A model generated the notes under the pieces. That model worked only from the letters and a program-made list of their open reading frames with translations, was not told where the DNA came from and made no database searches. The position numbers and the translations under genes are program-made. From Variovorax guangxiensis (GTDB taxonomy: Bacteria > Pseudomonadota > Gammaproteobacteria > Burkholderiales > Burkholderiaceae_C): 64,000 nt of DNA. Each line of letters starts with the position of its first letter. Position 1 is the stretch's first letter. Location of the stretch: assembly GCF_003952165.1 (NCBI RefSeq), contig NZ_RXFT01000002.1:62001-126000 (forward strand), read 5' to 3'. Shown here in pieces: positions 51,715 to 61,861 of the stretch.

Positions 51715-51981
51715 ATGGCATCGTCGACCTCGCAGCAGCAGCAACAGCAAACAAAGGCCTCCCGGAGGGCGGCCGATGCAGCGGAGCGGCGAGAACGCCT
51801 GAGACGGAGCCTGCCCGCCACGGTTGAACTGCTGCAGAGCCGACAGGCCGACCGCATCGACGACGCCGACATCGACGCGTACGTGAGCCTCAACTGGCTC
51901 GAGTGGCACGGCGGCGGCCTGCGCCTGACCATCACGGGGCGCAACGTCTGCGCCCAGTCGATACCCGCGGCATTGGCCTGA
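51715..51981 (+). CDS. small hypothetical protein
   Basis: 88 residues: a Gln run near the N-terminus (CAG/CAA repeats), an Arg/Glu/Ala-rich helix (about 15-50) and a C-terminal I-D-D-A-D-I-D-A-Y-V-S-L-N-W-L-E-W-H-G-G-G-L-like segment. The frame is open with a plausible ATG but only a weak ribosome site. It lies 127 bases after cysB. No family recognised. Confidence 0.6.
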   Translation: MASSTSQQQQQQTKASRRAADAAERRERLRRSLPATVELLQSRQADRIDDADIDAYVSLNWLEWHGGGLRLTITGRNVCAQSIPAALA

Positions 51982-52003
51982 GGGCCTTCCTTCTCCGCGC
52001 AAA

Positions 52004-52035
52004 CGAAAAAAGCCGCCGCAGTTGCTTGCGGCGGC
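52004..52035 (-). terminator. rho-independent terminator of the rcnB-like gene
   Basis: On the minus strand a 9-bp stem GCCGCCGCA/TGCGGCGGC is followed by TTTTTT, 24 bases past the rcnB-like stop. The U-run is on the minus-strand side, so it mainly serves that gene. Confidence 0.75.
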
Positions 52036-52058
52036 CTTGCGACACGTGCCGGTTCCGC

Positions 52059-52484
52059 TTACTGGCCGGCGATGATGTTCGCGATCACGCCCGTGGCGAT
52101 GGCCGCGAGCACGAAGTCGCCGCCCACGCCCACCCACTGATAGCCGCGGGGCGGCTGCTGCAGCCTGTAGGCGCGCCAGTCCTGCACCACGTAGTTGCGG
52201 CCACGGTACTCCGGCGGCACGCGGCCGCCACGACGCCATTCCGTATGCGGTTGCGGGAAACCGCGGCGGTCGAACTGGCGGCCATCCCGGAAGTCCTGGT
52301 TGCCGCGGTAGTGGTCGCCGTGCGGGCCGCGCCGATCGAAATTGCGGTCGCGCTGCTCATAGCGGCCATCGCCGGGACGGCCGTTGTTGTCGAAGCGCCG
52401 ATCCTGCGCAAAGGCACTCCCTGCGGCCATGCACATCGCGAGTGCCGCGGCGCCCACGGCCATGATCTTCGAGTTGGTCTTCAT
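52059..52484 (-). CDS. RcnB family periplasmic protein
   Basis: 141 residues from the second ATG. A signal peptide (ending A-F-A-Q) is followed by a low-complexity Arg/Asp/Gly-rich stretch (R-R-F-D-N-N-G-R-P-G-D-G-R-Y). The C-terminal RcnB domain reads R-V-P-P-E-Y-R-G-R-N-Y-V-V-Q-D-W with W-V-G-V and a final hydrophobic segment. RcnB in E. coli tunes nickel and cobalt efflux; metal specificity here is unknown, and no efflux pump gene is adjacent. Confidence 0.82.
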   Translation of the reverse strand: MKTNSKIMAVGAAALAMCMAAGSAFAQDRRFDNNGRPGDGRYEQRDRNFDRRGPHGDHYRGNQDFRDGRQFDRRGFPQPHTEWRRGGRVPPEYRGRNYVVQDWRAYRLQQPPRGYQWVGVGGDFVLAAIATGVIANIIAGQ

Positions 52485-52608
52485 CCGGAACTCCTTCATG
52501 CGTTGATGACGAGTTCATTGTGTGCCGCGCGTGTATCCGATTCGGCCGCTTCAGGTCGCGGTCAGGTGAAATCAGGTAAGCGCTGGTATCCGCGCGGCGC
52601 CTTGTCCT

Positions 52609-53205
52609 TCATGTGACTGGCACGTAGCGGTTGACCACCATGCCGCTCTCGTAGGCCGTCGAGCCCATCAGCCGCAGCTTGTGGCCCTTGTGGGGGTCGT
52701 GGAACACCGAGCGCCCCGCGCCCACGGCCGTGGGGTTCACGAAGAACTGGAACTCGTCGACCAGCCCCGCCGCCACGAGCGCCGACGCGAAGCCCACGCC
52801 ACCGATGGTGATGATGTCCTTGCCCTGTTCGCGCTTCAGCGCGTTCACTTCTTCCGCCATGCCGCCCCTTGCGATGACGGTGCGCTCCCACCGCGAAGAC
52901 TCGAGCTTGTCGGTGAGCACGACCTTGCGCGCCTCGACGATCTTCTGCGCGAAGGCGTAGTGCGGATCCGCGGGAAATCTCTTCGCGGCACGGCCCCAGT
53001 GATCGAGGTAGCCCTCCTGCACGATGAGCCGGCTCAGCAGGATGGTGTCGATGCCTTCGAAGACGGCGTTGAAGTCGCGCTTCAGCCTGTCGTCCCAACC
53101 CCAGCGATCGCCCCAGCCCCAGAGTTGCCAGTCGAGGCTGCCATTGGCCGGCGACACATAGCCGTCGACCGACATCTGCATTTGCAGGATGAGCTTTCTG
53201 GTCAT
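52609..53205 (-). CDS. dihydrofolate reductase family protein (RibD C-terminal type)
   Basis: 198 residues. The sequence M-S-V-D-G-Y-V-S-P near the start and G-G-V-G-F-A-S-A-L further on match the RibD-C/DHFR-like fold that binds NADPH. Such stand-alone proteins are often called riboflavin-biosynthesis reductase-like but usually lack proven activity. The ATG at 53205 is favoured over 53211 because AAGAGGA directly touches the first. Divergent from an HxlR regulator 142 bases away, its probable controller. Confidence 0.86.
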   Translation of the reverse strand: MTRKLILQMQMSVDGYVSPANGSLDWQLWGWGDRWGWDDRLKRDFNAVFEGIDTILLSRLIVQEGYLDHWGRAAKRFPADPHYAFAQKIVEARKVVLTDKLESSRWERTVIARGGMAEEVNALKREQGKDIITIGGVGFASALVAAGLVDEFQFFVNPTAVGAGRSVFHDPHKGHKLRLMGSTAYESGMVVNRYVPVT

Positions 53206-53274
53206 GCGCATTCCTCTTGAATCGTTGCCGGCAAGCTTCTGCAGTAGCCGGCGAGAGTTGAAGAACTGATTGCC

Positions 53275-53325
53275 AAATGCAAGCAGTTGCAGTGTTGGTC
53301 AACCGATATAAAAATGCAAGCAGTT
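53275..53325. promoter_or_regulatory. HxlR operator: two identical direct repeats
   Basis: AAATGCAAGCAGTT occurs at 53275-53288 and 53312-53325, a 14-base exact match with a 37-base period, in the divergent promoter region. The second copy lies 22 bases ahead of the HxlR ATG, fitting autorepression and joint control of the reductase gene. Confidence 0.6.
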
Positions 53326-53347
53326 TTTGAAAGAGATCGGAAAGACC

Positions 53348-53770
53348 ATGGCCTCCAGCGAAAAGTCGGCATGCCCGATCAACCTCGCGCTCGAAGTCTT
53401 CGGCGACCGGTGGAGCCTGCTGATCGTTCGCGACATGATGTTCGCGGGCAAGCGGCACTTCCGCGAGTTCCTGCAGTCGGAAGAAGGCATCTCCTCCAAC
53501 ATCCTCGCGGAGCGGCTGAACAAGCTGGTCGAGTACGGCGTGCTCTCGAAGGCCGACGACCCCAGCCACAAGCAGAAGGCCGTCTACAGCCTCACCCCGA
53601 CGGGCATCGACCTGCTGCCGGTGGTCACGCAGATCGGCATCTGGGGCCGCAAGTACCGGCCGGTGACCGAGGAAAGTGCAGCGCCTTCCGTGGCCCTCGA
53701 AAAGGGCGGCGCCGCCTTGCAGAAGAAGATGCAGGCCGAGTTGCGCAAGACGCACCTCGACTCGCACTAG
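53348..53770 (+). CDS. HxlR family transcriptional regulator
   Basis: 140 residues. The HxlR winged helix is clear: C-P-I-N-L-A-L-E-V-F-G-D-R-W-S-L-L-I-V-R-D and S-S-N-I-L-A-E-R-L-N-K-L. ATG at 53348 preferred over an in-frame TTG at 53327. The cysteine near the N-terminus is the usual site of thiol or electrophile sensing in this family. Divergent from the reductase gene. Confidence 0.9.
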   Translation: MASSEKSACPINLALEVFGDRWSLLIVRDMMFAGKRHFREFLQSEEGISSNILAERLNKLVEYGVLSKADDPSHKQKAVYSLTPTGIDLLPVVTQIGIWGRKYRPVTEESAAPSVALEKGGAALQKKMQAELRKTHLDSH

Positions 53771-53827
53771 AGCCAGAACGCGGCGGCCAACGGGCCGGCA
53801 CTCAGCCCTGGCTGGTGGAGCGAAGAC

Positions 53828-54712
53828 TCAGCCGCCGACCGTGTTGTGGGCCTGGTGCACGCGCGAGCCGCTGCCGCGCCTCGCATCGGGGTCCACCGGC
53901 GGCAGGTCGAGTTCGATCAACGCGCCGTGCGCCTTCGCCAGGTCGAAGCTGCCCGTGGACTGCGGCCTGTCGGTGTGCAGCACGAGCGCATAGGGACCTT
54001 CGCCGCGCGCCGCGAGGCGCTGGCCGAGCCTGCCCCCGCCGCCGTTCTCTCTCGGCGAGGAGAGCACCAGCACGCTGCGTCCCAGCGCGATGACGGCCAT
54101 GCGCACGTTGCTGCCGGGCACGGCCACGGGTTCGCCGACGTGAGTGTCGGCATCGGCGGCGATGCTGCTGCCGAGCAGGGCGCGGTAGCGCGCCAGCGTG
54201 GCATCGAGGTCGGCGACCGCCACCGCCAGGCTCGCGACGCCCAGGGCGCCGTTGGCGTGCACGCGCACCTCGCCTTCAGGCACTCGCAAGGCGCGCGGCG
54301 TGAGGTCGCCGCACAGGAAAGGCAGGTCGGCAGAAAGCGGGCGCGCGGTCTGCCAGCGCAGGCGTTCGCCGTCGGGCCGCACGCGGCCGCCGTCGAGCGG
54401 ACCTTCGAGCACGAGCCCCCGCCCCTTCGCATCGTCCACGGTGGCGGCGGTGTCGCGCGGCAGCAATGCGAAGTCGACGATGCCTTCGCCGTGCTTGTGC
54501 AGCAGCTGCCACCAGCGCTCGCCGGGCGAAGGCTCGCGCCACGCGATCAGCTCGAGGTAGCTGCCGTCGCCGAACACCACCAGCGCGTTGTGCGTGGCGC
54601 GGCCCGGATGCTCGCCGCCGCGCAGCACGTGGAATCCGAGCGCGCCGTAGTCGGCGATGGTACGTTCGAGGTCGTGGACCGCGATGACGATGTGGTCGAG
54701 CCTGAGTGCCAT
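53828..54712 (-). CDS. VOC/glyoxalase-like protein in the second ABC operon
   Basis: 294 residues. An N-terminal vicinal-oxygen-chelate domain begins L-D-H-I-V-I-A-V-H-D-L-E-R-T and has G-D-G-S-Y-L-E-L-I-A-W; a second, weaker module fills the rest. It resembles the glyoxalase_3-type family of uncertain function. It ends the operon on the minus strand, 27 bases after the LivF-type gene, and may modify the compound imported by the transporter. Convergent with the HxlR gene. Confidence 0.83.
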   Translation of the reverse strand: MALRLDHIVIAVHDLERTIADYGALGFHVLRGGEHPGRATHNALVVFGDGSYLELIAWREPSPGERWWQLLHKHGEGIVDFALLPRDTAATVDDAKGRGLVLEGPLDGGRVRPDGERLRWQTARPLSADLPFLCGDLTPRALRVPEGEVRVHANGALGVASLAVAVADLDATLARYRALLGSSIAADADTHVGEPVAVPGSNVRMAVIALGRSVLVLSSPRENGGGGRLGQRLAARGEGPYALVLHTDRPQSTGSFDLAKAHGALIELDLPPVDPDARRGSGSRVHQAHNTVGG

Positions 54713-54739
54713 GAATGCGTTCTCCGTGGATTTCCGGGT

Positions 54740-55587
<848 letters not shown>

Positions 55588-55591
<4 letters not shown>

Positions 55592-56448
55592 GCGGGCACC
55601 GCCTCTTCTTCATTCGGTGTTTCCACCGAGCCCACATGGCGATGGCCGAGGTAGGCCTCGATCACCGCCGGGTCGTTGCGCACCTCGTCCGGCAGCCCTT
55701 CGGCGATCTTGCGCCCGTCGTCGAGCACGGCCACGCGGTCAGACAGCTGCATCACCAGGTCGAGCTTGTGCTCGATCAGCAGGATGGCCTGGCCGCGCGC
55801 CTTCAGGCCGCGGATGATCTCCAGCATTTCGGCCGTCTCGCTCTCGTTCATGCCGGCGGTGGGCTCGTCCAGCAGCAGCAGGCGCGGCTTCAGCGCGAGC
55901 GCGCGTGCGATCTCCACGCGGCGGCGGTTGGCGTAGGAGAGGCTGTAGGCCGGGTGGTCGATGCGCGGGGCAAGGCGCTGGCCGAAGAGCGCGATGATCT
56001 CTCGCGCCTCCTCGCGCAGCGCCTCTTCCTCGCGGCGCACCGCGCCGGGCTGCACCAGCGCGAGTGCCAGCTCGGCGATGGCGCCCAGCCCGGGCACACC
56101 GCCCAGGCGCGGTTTCACGGCACGCAGCCGCGTGTGCGCGCCGACCAGCACGTTGTCGAGCACAGTCAGATTCGCGAACACGCGCCCGTGCTGGAAGGTG
56201 CGCGCCAGCCCGAGTTGCGCGAGCTGCTGCGCAGGCAGGCCGGTGATGTCGTTCCCGTCGAACAGCACCAGCCCTTCGTCGGGCCGGTCGAGGCCGGTCA
56301 CGAGGTTGAACAGCGTGGTCTTGCCCGCGCCGTTCGGCCCGATCACGCTCAGCAATTCGCCCTCGCCCACGTGCAGGTCGACCGCGTTGACGGCCGTGAG
56401 CCCGCCGAAGCGGCGCACGAGGCCGCGTATCTCAAGCAGCGACGGCAT
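55588..56448 (-). CDS. ABC transporter ATP-binding protein, LivG family
   Basis: 286 residues. Walker A G-P-N-G-A-G-K-T-T, LivG loop G-L-A-R-T-F-Q and L-L-L-D-E-P-T-A-G-M-N. The usual signature is replaced by S-L-S-Y-A-N-R-R-R-V-E-I-A-R, where Leu-Ser-Tyr stands for Leu-Ser-Gly-Gly; this form is common in LivG. The start lies 17 bases inside the osmC gene, so translation is coupled. Confidence 0.92.
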
Positions 56449-57001
56449 CGACCGTTTTCTCCCCCGCCCGAGCCTTCGAGTCGAAGTGCTTCACCTCGGC
56501 GCGGATGGTCTGCGGGTTGCGCAGCAGGTTGAGGATGGGGCAGTTGCGCTCCACCGCCTCGAACAGCGCATCGATCTCCTCGCGGCTCGCGGGCGAGTCG
56601 ATGTGCACCGTGTAGCCGATCTCGTGCGGCCAGATGGGCGTCTTCTCGTGGCCCGGCTTGCCGCCGCGCGGGTCGATGATGCCCGTCACCTCCACCTCGA
56701 GGCTCTCGAGCGGAACCTGCCGCTCGGCCGCCTGGATCAGGAAGATGTGCGTGACGCAGGTGCCCAGCACGCCCAGCTGCAGCTCGGGCGAGCTGGGCCC
56801 GAGGTCGTAGCCAGCGAAGTCCGGCGGGCTGTCGCTGATGACCTGGTGTTCGCGGATGCGCAGCCGGCGCACACCGCTGCGGCCCTCGGCTTTCACGCTT
56901 GCTTTGAGTTGCACGGGCCGCGCTGTGCCGGCTTCGATGGCGGCATTGCGCGCCAGCACGGCGGCGCGCTTCTCGGCGAGGTAGTCGTTGAGGTGGCTCA
57001 T
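56432..57001 (-). CDS. OsmC family protein within the ABC operon
   Basis: 189 residues. Two cysteines, in L-G-T-C-V-T-H and N-C-P-I-L, match the peroxidatic and resolving pair of OsmC/Ohr proteins. These detoxify organic or hydrogen peroxides. The gene is placed between the fused permease and the LivG-type ATPase and overlaps the latter. This is unusual for a transport operon and suggests the imported compound, or its oxidation, makes peroxides; alternatively the protein has another, non-peroxidase role. Confidence 0.87.
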   Translation of the reverse strand: MSHLNDYLAEKRAAVLARNAAIEAGTARPVQLKASVKAEGRSGVRRLRIREHQVISDSPPDFAGYDLGPSSPELQLGVLGTCVTHIFLIQAAERQVPLESLEVEVTGIIDPRGGKPGHEKTPIWPHEIGYTVHIDSPASREEIDALFEAVERNCPILNLLRNPQTIRAEVKHFDSKARAGEKTVDAVAA

Positions 57002-57015
57002 GGTGGTGTGTTCCT

Positions 57016-58845
57016 TCAGACAGTGCCCAGCAAACCCTGCGGGCGGAATCGGATCAGGAGAAGCAGTGCGACGCCGTAGATCAGCATCCGGTACTCCGCC
57101 GTCACGCGGAACAGCTCCGGCAGGCTCACGAGCGCCACCGCGCCCAGCAGCGCGCCGCTGATGTTTCCGAGCCCGCCGAGGATGACCATCGTCAGCGCCA
57201 GGATCGAGATCTGCGAGCCGAAGGTCTCGTGGTTGATGTACGAGTACATGTGCGCGGTGAAGGCGCCGCTCACGCCGGCTGCGAAGCCGCCGAAGCCGAA
57301 GGCCAGCGCCTTGTAGCGGTCGGGGCTCACGCCATAGGCGCGCGCGGCCACCTCGTCCTCGCGCACCGCGCGGAAGGTGCGGCCCAGGTGCGAGCGCAGC
57401 AGGCGCCACTGCAGCAGCGCGAGCAGCACCATCGCGCCGAACGAAGCCCAGTAGATGGCCTCGTTCGACGAGGCATCGCGCCCGAAGAGCGACAGCGGCG
57501 GAATGCCCGACACGCCGATGGGCCCGTGCGTGAGGCTTTCCCAGTTGAGGATGGTGAGCGCCACGATCTCGCCGATGCCCAGCGTGGCGATCGACACGTA
57601 GTGGCCGCGCAGCCTGAAGGCCGGGAAGATCAGCGCCGTGCCGATCAGCGAAGTGAGAAGGCCCGCGAGCACGATGCCCGTTCCCACCGGCAGGCGCAGG
57701 TCGAGCACCAGCAGCGACGATGCATAGGCGCCGATGGCCAGCAGCCCCGCATGGCCCAGCGAGATCTGCCCGATGGTGCCGGCCACCAGCGTGAGGCTCA
57801 GCGCGAGCGCGCCGTAGAGCCACGCGTTGGTGAGCGTCTGCAGCAGGTACGGAGACGGGTCGAACAGCGGCAGCGCCACCGCCGCTGCGAACAGCGCGAG
57901 CAGCAGGCTGCGCGGCACGTGCCAAGGTTTGCTCGGCGCGATGAAGGTGCCTGTGAGCGGCTCGGGCGGCAACGCGCGCTTGCGTCCGAACAGCCCGTTG
58001 GGCTTCCACAGCAGGATCACAAGCAGCAGCGCAAAGGCGAAGAGATTGCGGTACGGCGTGCCGAGGATCGCCACGCCGTAGCTCTCGATCAGCCCCAGCA
58101 GCAAACTGCCCGCGATGGCGCCGGGCACGTTGCCCACGCCGCCGACCACGGTAGCCACCACGCCCTTGAGCGTGGCCTGGAAGCTCATCGCCGGGCTGAT
58201 GTTGTTGTAGTACATGCCCACCAGCAGGCCCGAGAGCCCGCCCAGCGCGGCGGCGATGGCGAACACTGTCTGGTTCACGCGGTCCACGTCCACGCCCATC
58301 TGCTGCGCCGCGTCGCGGTCCTGCGCGGTGGCGCGCACGGCCCAGCCGAGTTTCGTGAAACGCAGGAAGCCGAACAGCACGGCCGCACTCGCGAGGCCGA
58401 TGCCGGCGATGAGGATGTCGAGCGCGCCGATGGTGCCGGTGCCGATCTGCAGGCGCCAGTCGGGCAACTGCGTGGGCAACGAGCGAGGGTCGGGGCTGAA
58501 CACCAGCTGCACCAGGATGTCGAGCACGAAGCTGATGCCGATGGTGGCCAGCAGCGGCGCGATGCGCGCAGCGCCCTGTAGCGGCCGTAGGCCCACGCGT
58601 TCGATCAGCATGCCCAGCGCGCCCGAGCCGATCACCACCAGCGCGATGGTCACGGGCAGCGGCGTGTGCAGGTACGTGATCGACGCCCAGCCGATGTACG
58701 CGCCCACGGTGTACACCGAGCCGTGCGCGAAGTTGATGAGATGCGAGACGCCGAAGATCAGCGCGAGCCCCACCGCCAGCAGCGCATAGATGTTGCCGAT
58801 GATCAGGCCGTTGACGGTGTAGTCGAAGAACGAAGTGAAGCTCAT
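57016..58845 (-). CDS. fused LivH-LivM ABC permease
   Basis: 609 residues. The first half is LivH ([16 protein letters not shown], residues 27-42). After a hinge (about 285-310) with [11 protein letters not shown] comes LivM ([19 protein letters not shown]). A single polypeptide thus provides both membrane halves that are separate in the 19.7 kb importer. It is transcribed toward the osmC gene with 14 bases between them. Substrate unknown. Confidence 0.92.
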   Translation of the reverse strand: MSFTSFFDYTVNGLIIGNIYALLAVGLALIFGVSHLINFAHGSVYTVGAYIGWASITYLHTPLPVTIALVVIGSGALGMLIERVGLRPLQGAARIAPLLATIGISFVLDILVQLVFSPDPRSLPTQLPDWRLQIGTGTIGALDILIAGIGLASAAVLFGFLRFTKLGWAVRATAQDRDAAQQMGVDVDRVNQTVFAIAAALGGLSGLLVGMYYNNISPAMSFQATLKGVVATVVGGVGNVPGAIAGSLLLGLIESYGVAILGTPYRNLFAFALLLVILLWKPNGLFGRKRALPPEPLTGTFIAPSKPWHVPRSLLLALFAAAVALPLFDPSPYLLQTLTNAWLYGALALSLTLVAGTIGQISLGHAGLLAIGAYASSLLVLDLRLPVGTGIVLAGLLTSLIGTALIFPAFRLRGHYVSIATLGIGEIVALTILNWESLTHGPIGVSGIPPLSLFGRDASSNEAIYWASFGAMVLLALLQWRLLRSHLGRTFRAVREDEVAARAYGVSPDRYKALAFGFGGFAAGVSGAFTAHMYSYINHETFGSQISILALTMVILGGLGNISGALLGAVALVSLPELFRVTAEYRMLIYGVALLLLIRFRPQGLLGTV

Positions 58846-58860
58846 GGCATGCCGGCTTTG

Positions 58861-58979
58861 CCCCCTCTCCCGCGTGCGGGAGAGGGTTGGGGTGAGGGTG
58901 CAGCGGCCGATGCGAGGGACTGCTGTTTTGCGAAGGCCCCTGCCCTCACCCTGGCCCTCTCCCGCAAGCGGGAGAGGGA
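58861..58979. repeat. REP/BIME-like paired palindromes
   Basis: CCCTCTCCCGCGTGCGGGAGAGGG with GTTGGGGTGAGGGT, then CCTCACCCTGGCC with a second hairpin CCCTCTCCCGCAAGCGGGAGAGGG. They lie tail to tail in the 151-base gap between the binding-protein gene and the fused permease gene, inside the operon. Confidence 0.8.
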
Positions 58980-58996
58980 ACGACGCGCGAGACTGC

Positions 58997-60181
58997 TCAT
59001 TTCGATGCAGCCACCGCCGCCTTCTCGTCCAGCTGCGCCCACCTGCCGTCCTTCACGACGAGGTTGACGCTCTTCACGCCGATGATCCGCCGCGTCTGCG
59101 CATCGAAGCTGGCCTTGCCGAAGATCACGCTGGGCACGTCCTTGATCTTGTAGAAGGCGTCGCGCACGGCCTTGCGGTCGGCACCGGGGCCTGCCTGGCG
59201 CAGCGCGGCGGCGGCGTACACCACCGCGTCGTAGGCGTAGGCGTTGAAGGCGTCGGGCTCCTTGCCGTACCTGGCGCGGAAGCTCTTCACGAAGTCCTGC
59301 ACCTCGGCGCGCGGCTCGTCGGGATAGAAGGCAGTGTTGGTGTAGATGCCGTTCACCGCCGCGCCGCCGAGCTCGATGAACTTCGGCGAATACACCGAGC
59401 CCACCGCGGCGATGGGCTGCTTCAGCCCCACGCTGCGCACCTGGCCCGCGATGAGCGCGCCGTCGGGGTAGTAGGAGATGAGCAACAGCCCGTCGGGGTT
59501 GGCGTCGCGCACGCGCACCAGCGACGATCGGAAGTCCTTCTCGTCGGGCTGGTAGCCCTCGGCGATGGCGACCTGCGCGCCGCGCTCCTGCGCGGCCTTC
59601 ACGAGCACGTCCTTGCTGGTGCGGCCCCAGTCGGTGTTCAGATACAGCACGGCGATGCGCTTGAAGCCCAGCGTCTTCACCGCGAGCTCGGCCAGCAGTG
59701 GCTGCGCGTCGGCCTGGCTGATGGAGGGGCTCCAGATGTAGTCGCCGCCCTTGGTGAAGTCGGGGTGCGAGTTGGTGAAGCCCAGCTGCACCAGGCCCGC
59801 GCGCTGGTAGATGGGCGAGGCGGCCATCGAGGCCGGGCTGGAGAAGTCGCCGAGCTCGATGAGCACGCGCTTGTCGTTCACCAGCTTCTGCGCGATGGCC
59901 ACCGACTGGCGCGGGTCGCTCTGGCTGTCTTCGAAGTTGTAGGCCAGCGGACGGCCGTGGATGCCGCCCTGCGCGTTGATGTGCTCCAGCGCGAGGTCGA
60001 AGCCGGCCTTCCACTGCGCGCCGTACTGCGCGTTCTGTCCGGTGACGGGCCCGCTCACGCCGAACCACACCGGCTCGCCGGTGGCAGGTGCGGCCAATGC
60101 GGCAAAAGGCGCGGCCAGCAGGGCCATGGAGAGTGCGGTCACATGACGCAGGAAGCGGTGGCGGTTCAAGAGCAGCGGCAT
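58997..60181 (-). CDS. ABC substrate-binding protein of the second importer
   Basis: 394 residues from the ATG at 60181; earlier in-frame ATGs lie in the promoter region. A signal peptide ([12 protein letters not shown] ... A-L-A-A) is followed by a Leu/Ile/Val-type periplasmic binding fold ([13 protein letters not shown]). It belongs with the fused permease, LivG and LivF genes downstream. Ligand unknown. Confidence 0.9.
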   Translation of the reverse strand: MPLLLNRHRFLRHVTALSMALLAAPFAALAAPATGEPVWFGVSGPVTGQNAQYGAQWKAGFDLALEHINAQGGIHGRPLAYNFEDSQSDPRQSVAIAQKLVNDKRVLIELGDFSSPASMAASPIYQRAGLVQLGFTNSHPDFTKGGDYIWSPSISQADAQPLLAELAVKTLGFKRIAVLYLNTDWGRTSKDVLVKAAQERGAQVAIAEGYQPDEKDFRSSLVRVRDANPDGLLLISYYPDGALIAGQVRSVGLKQPIAAVGSVYSPKFIELGGAAVNGIYTNTAFYPDEPRAEVQDFVKSFRARYGKEPDAFNAYAYDAVVYAAAALRQAGPGADRKAVRDAFYKIKDVPSVIFGKASFDAQTRRIIGVKSVNLVVKDGRWAQLDEKAAVAASK

Positions 60182-60347
60182 GGTGTCGTTCGGGTCCGGT
60201 GATGGATGGGAGAGGTGCGGGGAGCCAGTCATTCTTCGCCCGCGCTCCACACCGGGGAACGAACAAAAACGGGGAGGCTTATGCGCTTTCCGAGCAAAGG
60301 GACAAGCACTCGCGCGGCTTCGGTGCTGCGTTTAAGCTGCGCGCCAC

Positions 60348-60986
60348 ATGAAGCGACGACACCTTCTCCATCTGCTGGCGGGCGTATCCGCTGCGAGCCT
60401 CCTGGCGGCATGCGGCAGGCGCAAGCCCTCGACGGCGGCGCTGAAGTCCGGAGCCCACGTGCTGGCCCTGGGCGACAGCCTGACCTTCGGCTACGGCGCG
60501 CCGCCCGAGGCGTCATGGCCGGTGAAGCTGGGCGAACTCACTGGCTGGCAGGTCGAGAACGCGGGCGTCAATGGCGACACCTCGGCGGGCGCGCTGCAGC
60601 GCCTGCCAGGTCTGCTGGGCGGCGCGAGCTACGACGCGATCCTGATCGGCATCGGCGGCAACGACATGCTGCGTGGCGTGTCGGCCGCATCCACGCGCGA
60701 CAACCTCGTGGAGCTCGTCACCCAGGCGCGCGCGCACACGCCCTACGTGGCCGTGCTGGCGACGCCCGCGCCCGATGCGATGCGAGCGGCGGTGGGGTCG
60801 CTCAGCGATGCGCCGTTCTACGAAGAGGTGGCGAAGGCACAGCAGGCGCTGCTGGTCGCCAACGTGTATTCGAGCGTGCTCTCGGATTCGTCGCTGCGCT
60901 CCGACCGCATCCATGCGAATGCGCGAGGCTACGAGAAGGTCGCGCAGCTCCTGGCGGATCAGCTCAAGTCCGCTGGCTGGCGTTGA
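60348..60986 (+). CDS. GDSL-type esterase/lipase, lipoprotein
   Basis: 212 residues. Lipobox L-L-A-A-C with Cys22 suggests an envelope anchor. The SGNH hydrolase blocks are complete: G-D-S-L with Ser44, the Gly/Asn blocks (N-A-G-V-N-G-D-T, I-G-G-N-D) and the Asp186/His189 pair in S-D-R-I-H. It resembles TesA-type arylesterases. Its 3' end overlaps the converging CYTH gene by 23 bases. Confidence 0.9.
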   Translation: MKRRHLLHLLAGVSAASLLAACGRRKPSTAALKSGAHVLALGDSLTFGYGAPPEASWPVKLGELTGWQVENAGVNGDTSAGALQRLPGLLGGASYDAILIGIGGNDMLRGVSAASTRDNLVELVTQARAHTPYVAVLATPAPDAMRAAVGSLSDAPFYEEVAKAQQALLVANVYSSVLSDSSLRSDRIHANARGYEKVAQLLADQLKSAGWR

Positions 60987-61491
60987 GCAGGTCGACGTAG
61001 GCGCCCTGCACCAGCTGGCCGGTGCGCACGCCCAATTGCGCCATGAGTGCATGCGCCTCGGCGATGCCGGCCTCGGCCGACTCGCCCTCCTCCAACACCA
61101 CTTCGAGCTCGAGGAATTCGCCAAGCCCTTCCACGCGATCGAGGTGGATGCGCGTGCGGCCCGCGAGGAACAGCCGGCGCTGCTTGCGCACCCGGCCCGC
61201 CTGGCCCCAGGCGAGCGTGAGCGATTCGCGCAGCACGTCGGGCGTGGCGCAGGGCGTGATCAGGTAGAACGATTCCTTCGGACCGCTGCTGTTGGCGCGA
61301 CGATAGAAGATCAGCTCCGCGCGGTCGGGCGCGAAGGTGCGCAGCTTGAGGCGGTCGGCGCCGTCGGTGCAGCGGAAGAAGGTGTCTTCCTGCGCGATCT
61401 CGATGGGGCCCTTGTCGGCCAGTGTCGCGGCGATGGCTGCAACGCGTTCCACGCTGTCGATGCGGGCCTTGATTTCTATGTTTCTAGACAT
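60964..61491 (-). CDS. CYTH domain protein (class IV adenylate cyclase/ThTPase-like)
   Basis: 175 residues. N-terminal N-I-E-I-K-A-R, a variant of the E-x-E-x-K motif, and conserved R-L-K-L-R, I-H-L-D-R-V-E-G-L-G-E-F-L-E-L-E-V match the CYTH tunnel fold that handles triphosphates. CyaB-like cyclase, thiamine triphosphatase or polyphosphatase activity are all possible. First Met at 61491. Follows a secreted protein gene by 10 bases. Confidence 0.87.
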   Translation of the reverse strand: MSRNIEIKARIDSVERVAAIAATLADKGPIEIAQEDTFFRCTDGADRLKLRTFAPDRAELIFYRRANSSGPKESFYLITPCATPDVLRESLTLAWGQAGRVRKQRRLFLAGRTRIHLDRVEGLGEFLELEVVLEEGESAEAGIAEAHALMAQLGVRTGQLVQGAYVDLLNASQRT

Positions 61492-61501
61492 CTCGGGAAG
61501 C

Positions 61502-61861
61502 TCAAGGCGCGCTGCCTTGCGGGCCCACGGACGGCGGTGCAGCACGCCCGCTCGATCCTGGCGAGAGCTTGCGCCCGAAGGCCTCGCCCACCCGGCGCAC
61601 GGGCCGGCTGGCCTTTTCCGACACGTTGTTGACGCCGCGCCGCGTAGCTGCGTCGGCGCGGTCGATGCTGCGGCCGGCGGCGTTGGTGCCGCGCTGCACG
61701 CTTCCCACAACCTTGCCGCCGCGCGAGGGCGACTTGAGCGTATGGGCGCGCTGCGCCTTCGGCGGGTTGTCGGCGCTCTGGGCCTGCGCGAGACCGGGCA
61801 GGCACAGCATCGCGGACATCGCCACGGCAAGCGGCGCGTGGAGAGAGAAGGAAAGTTTCAT
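61502..61861 (-). CDS. small basic secreted protein, unknown
   Basis: 119 residues with a signal peptide (L-A-V-A-M-S-A-M-L-C-L-P-G-L-A-Q-A-Q) and a basic, Ser/Gly/Arg-rich mature part (R-S-I-D-R-A-D-A-A-T-R-R-G-V-N-N-V). The start overlaps the adenosyltransferase stop by four bases. No domain is recognised; it may be an exported, disordered protein. Confidence 0.68.
   Translation of the reverse strand: MKLSFSLHAPLAVAMSAMLCLPGLAQAQSADNPPKAQRAHTLKSPSRGGKVVGSVQRGTNAAGRSIDRADAATRRGVNNVSEKASRPVRRVGEAFGRKLSPGSSGRAAPPSVGPQGSAP

Noticed and set aside
53327-53347. TTG start for the HxlR gene
   Set aside because: It would leave no proper ribosome site and would fall just after the operator repeat; ATG at 53348 fits the family start.
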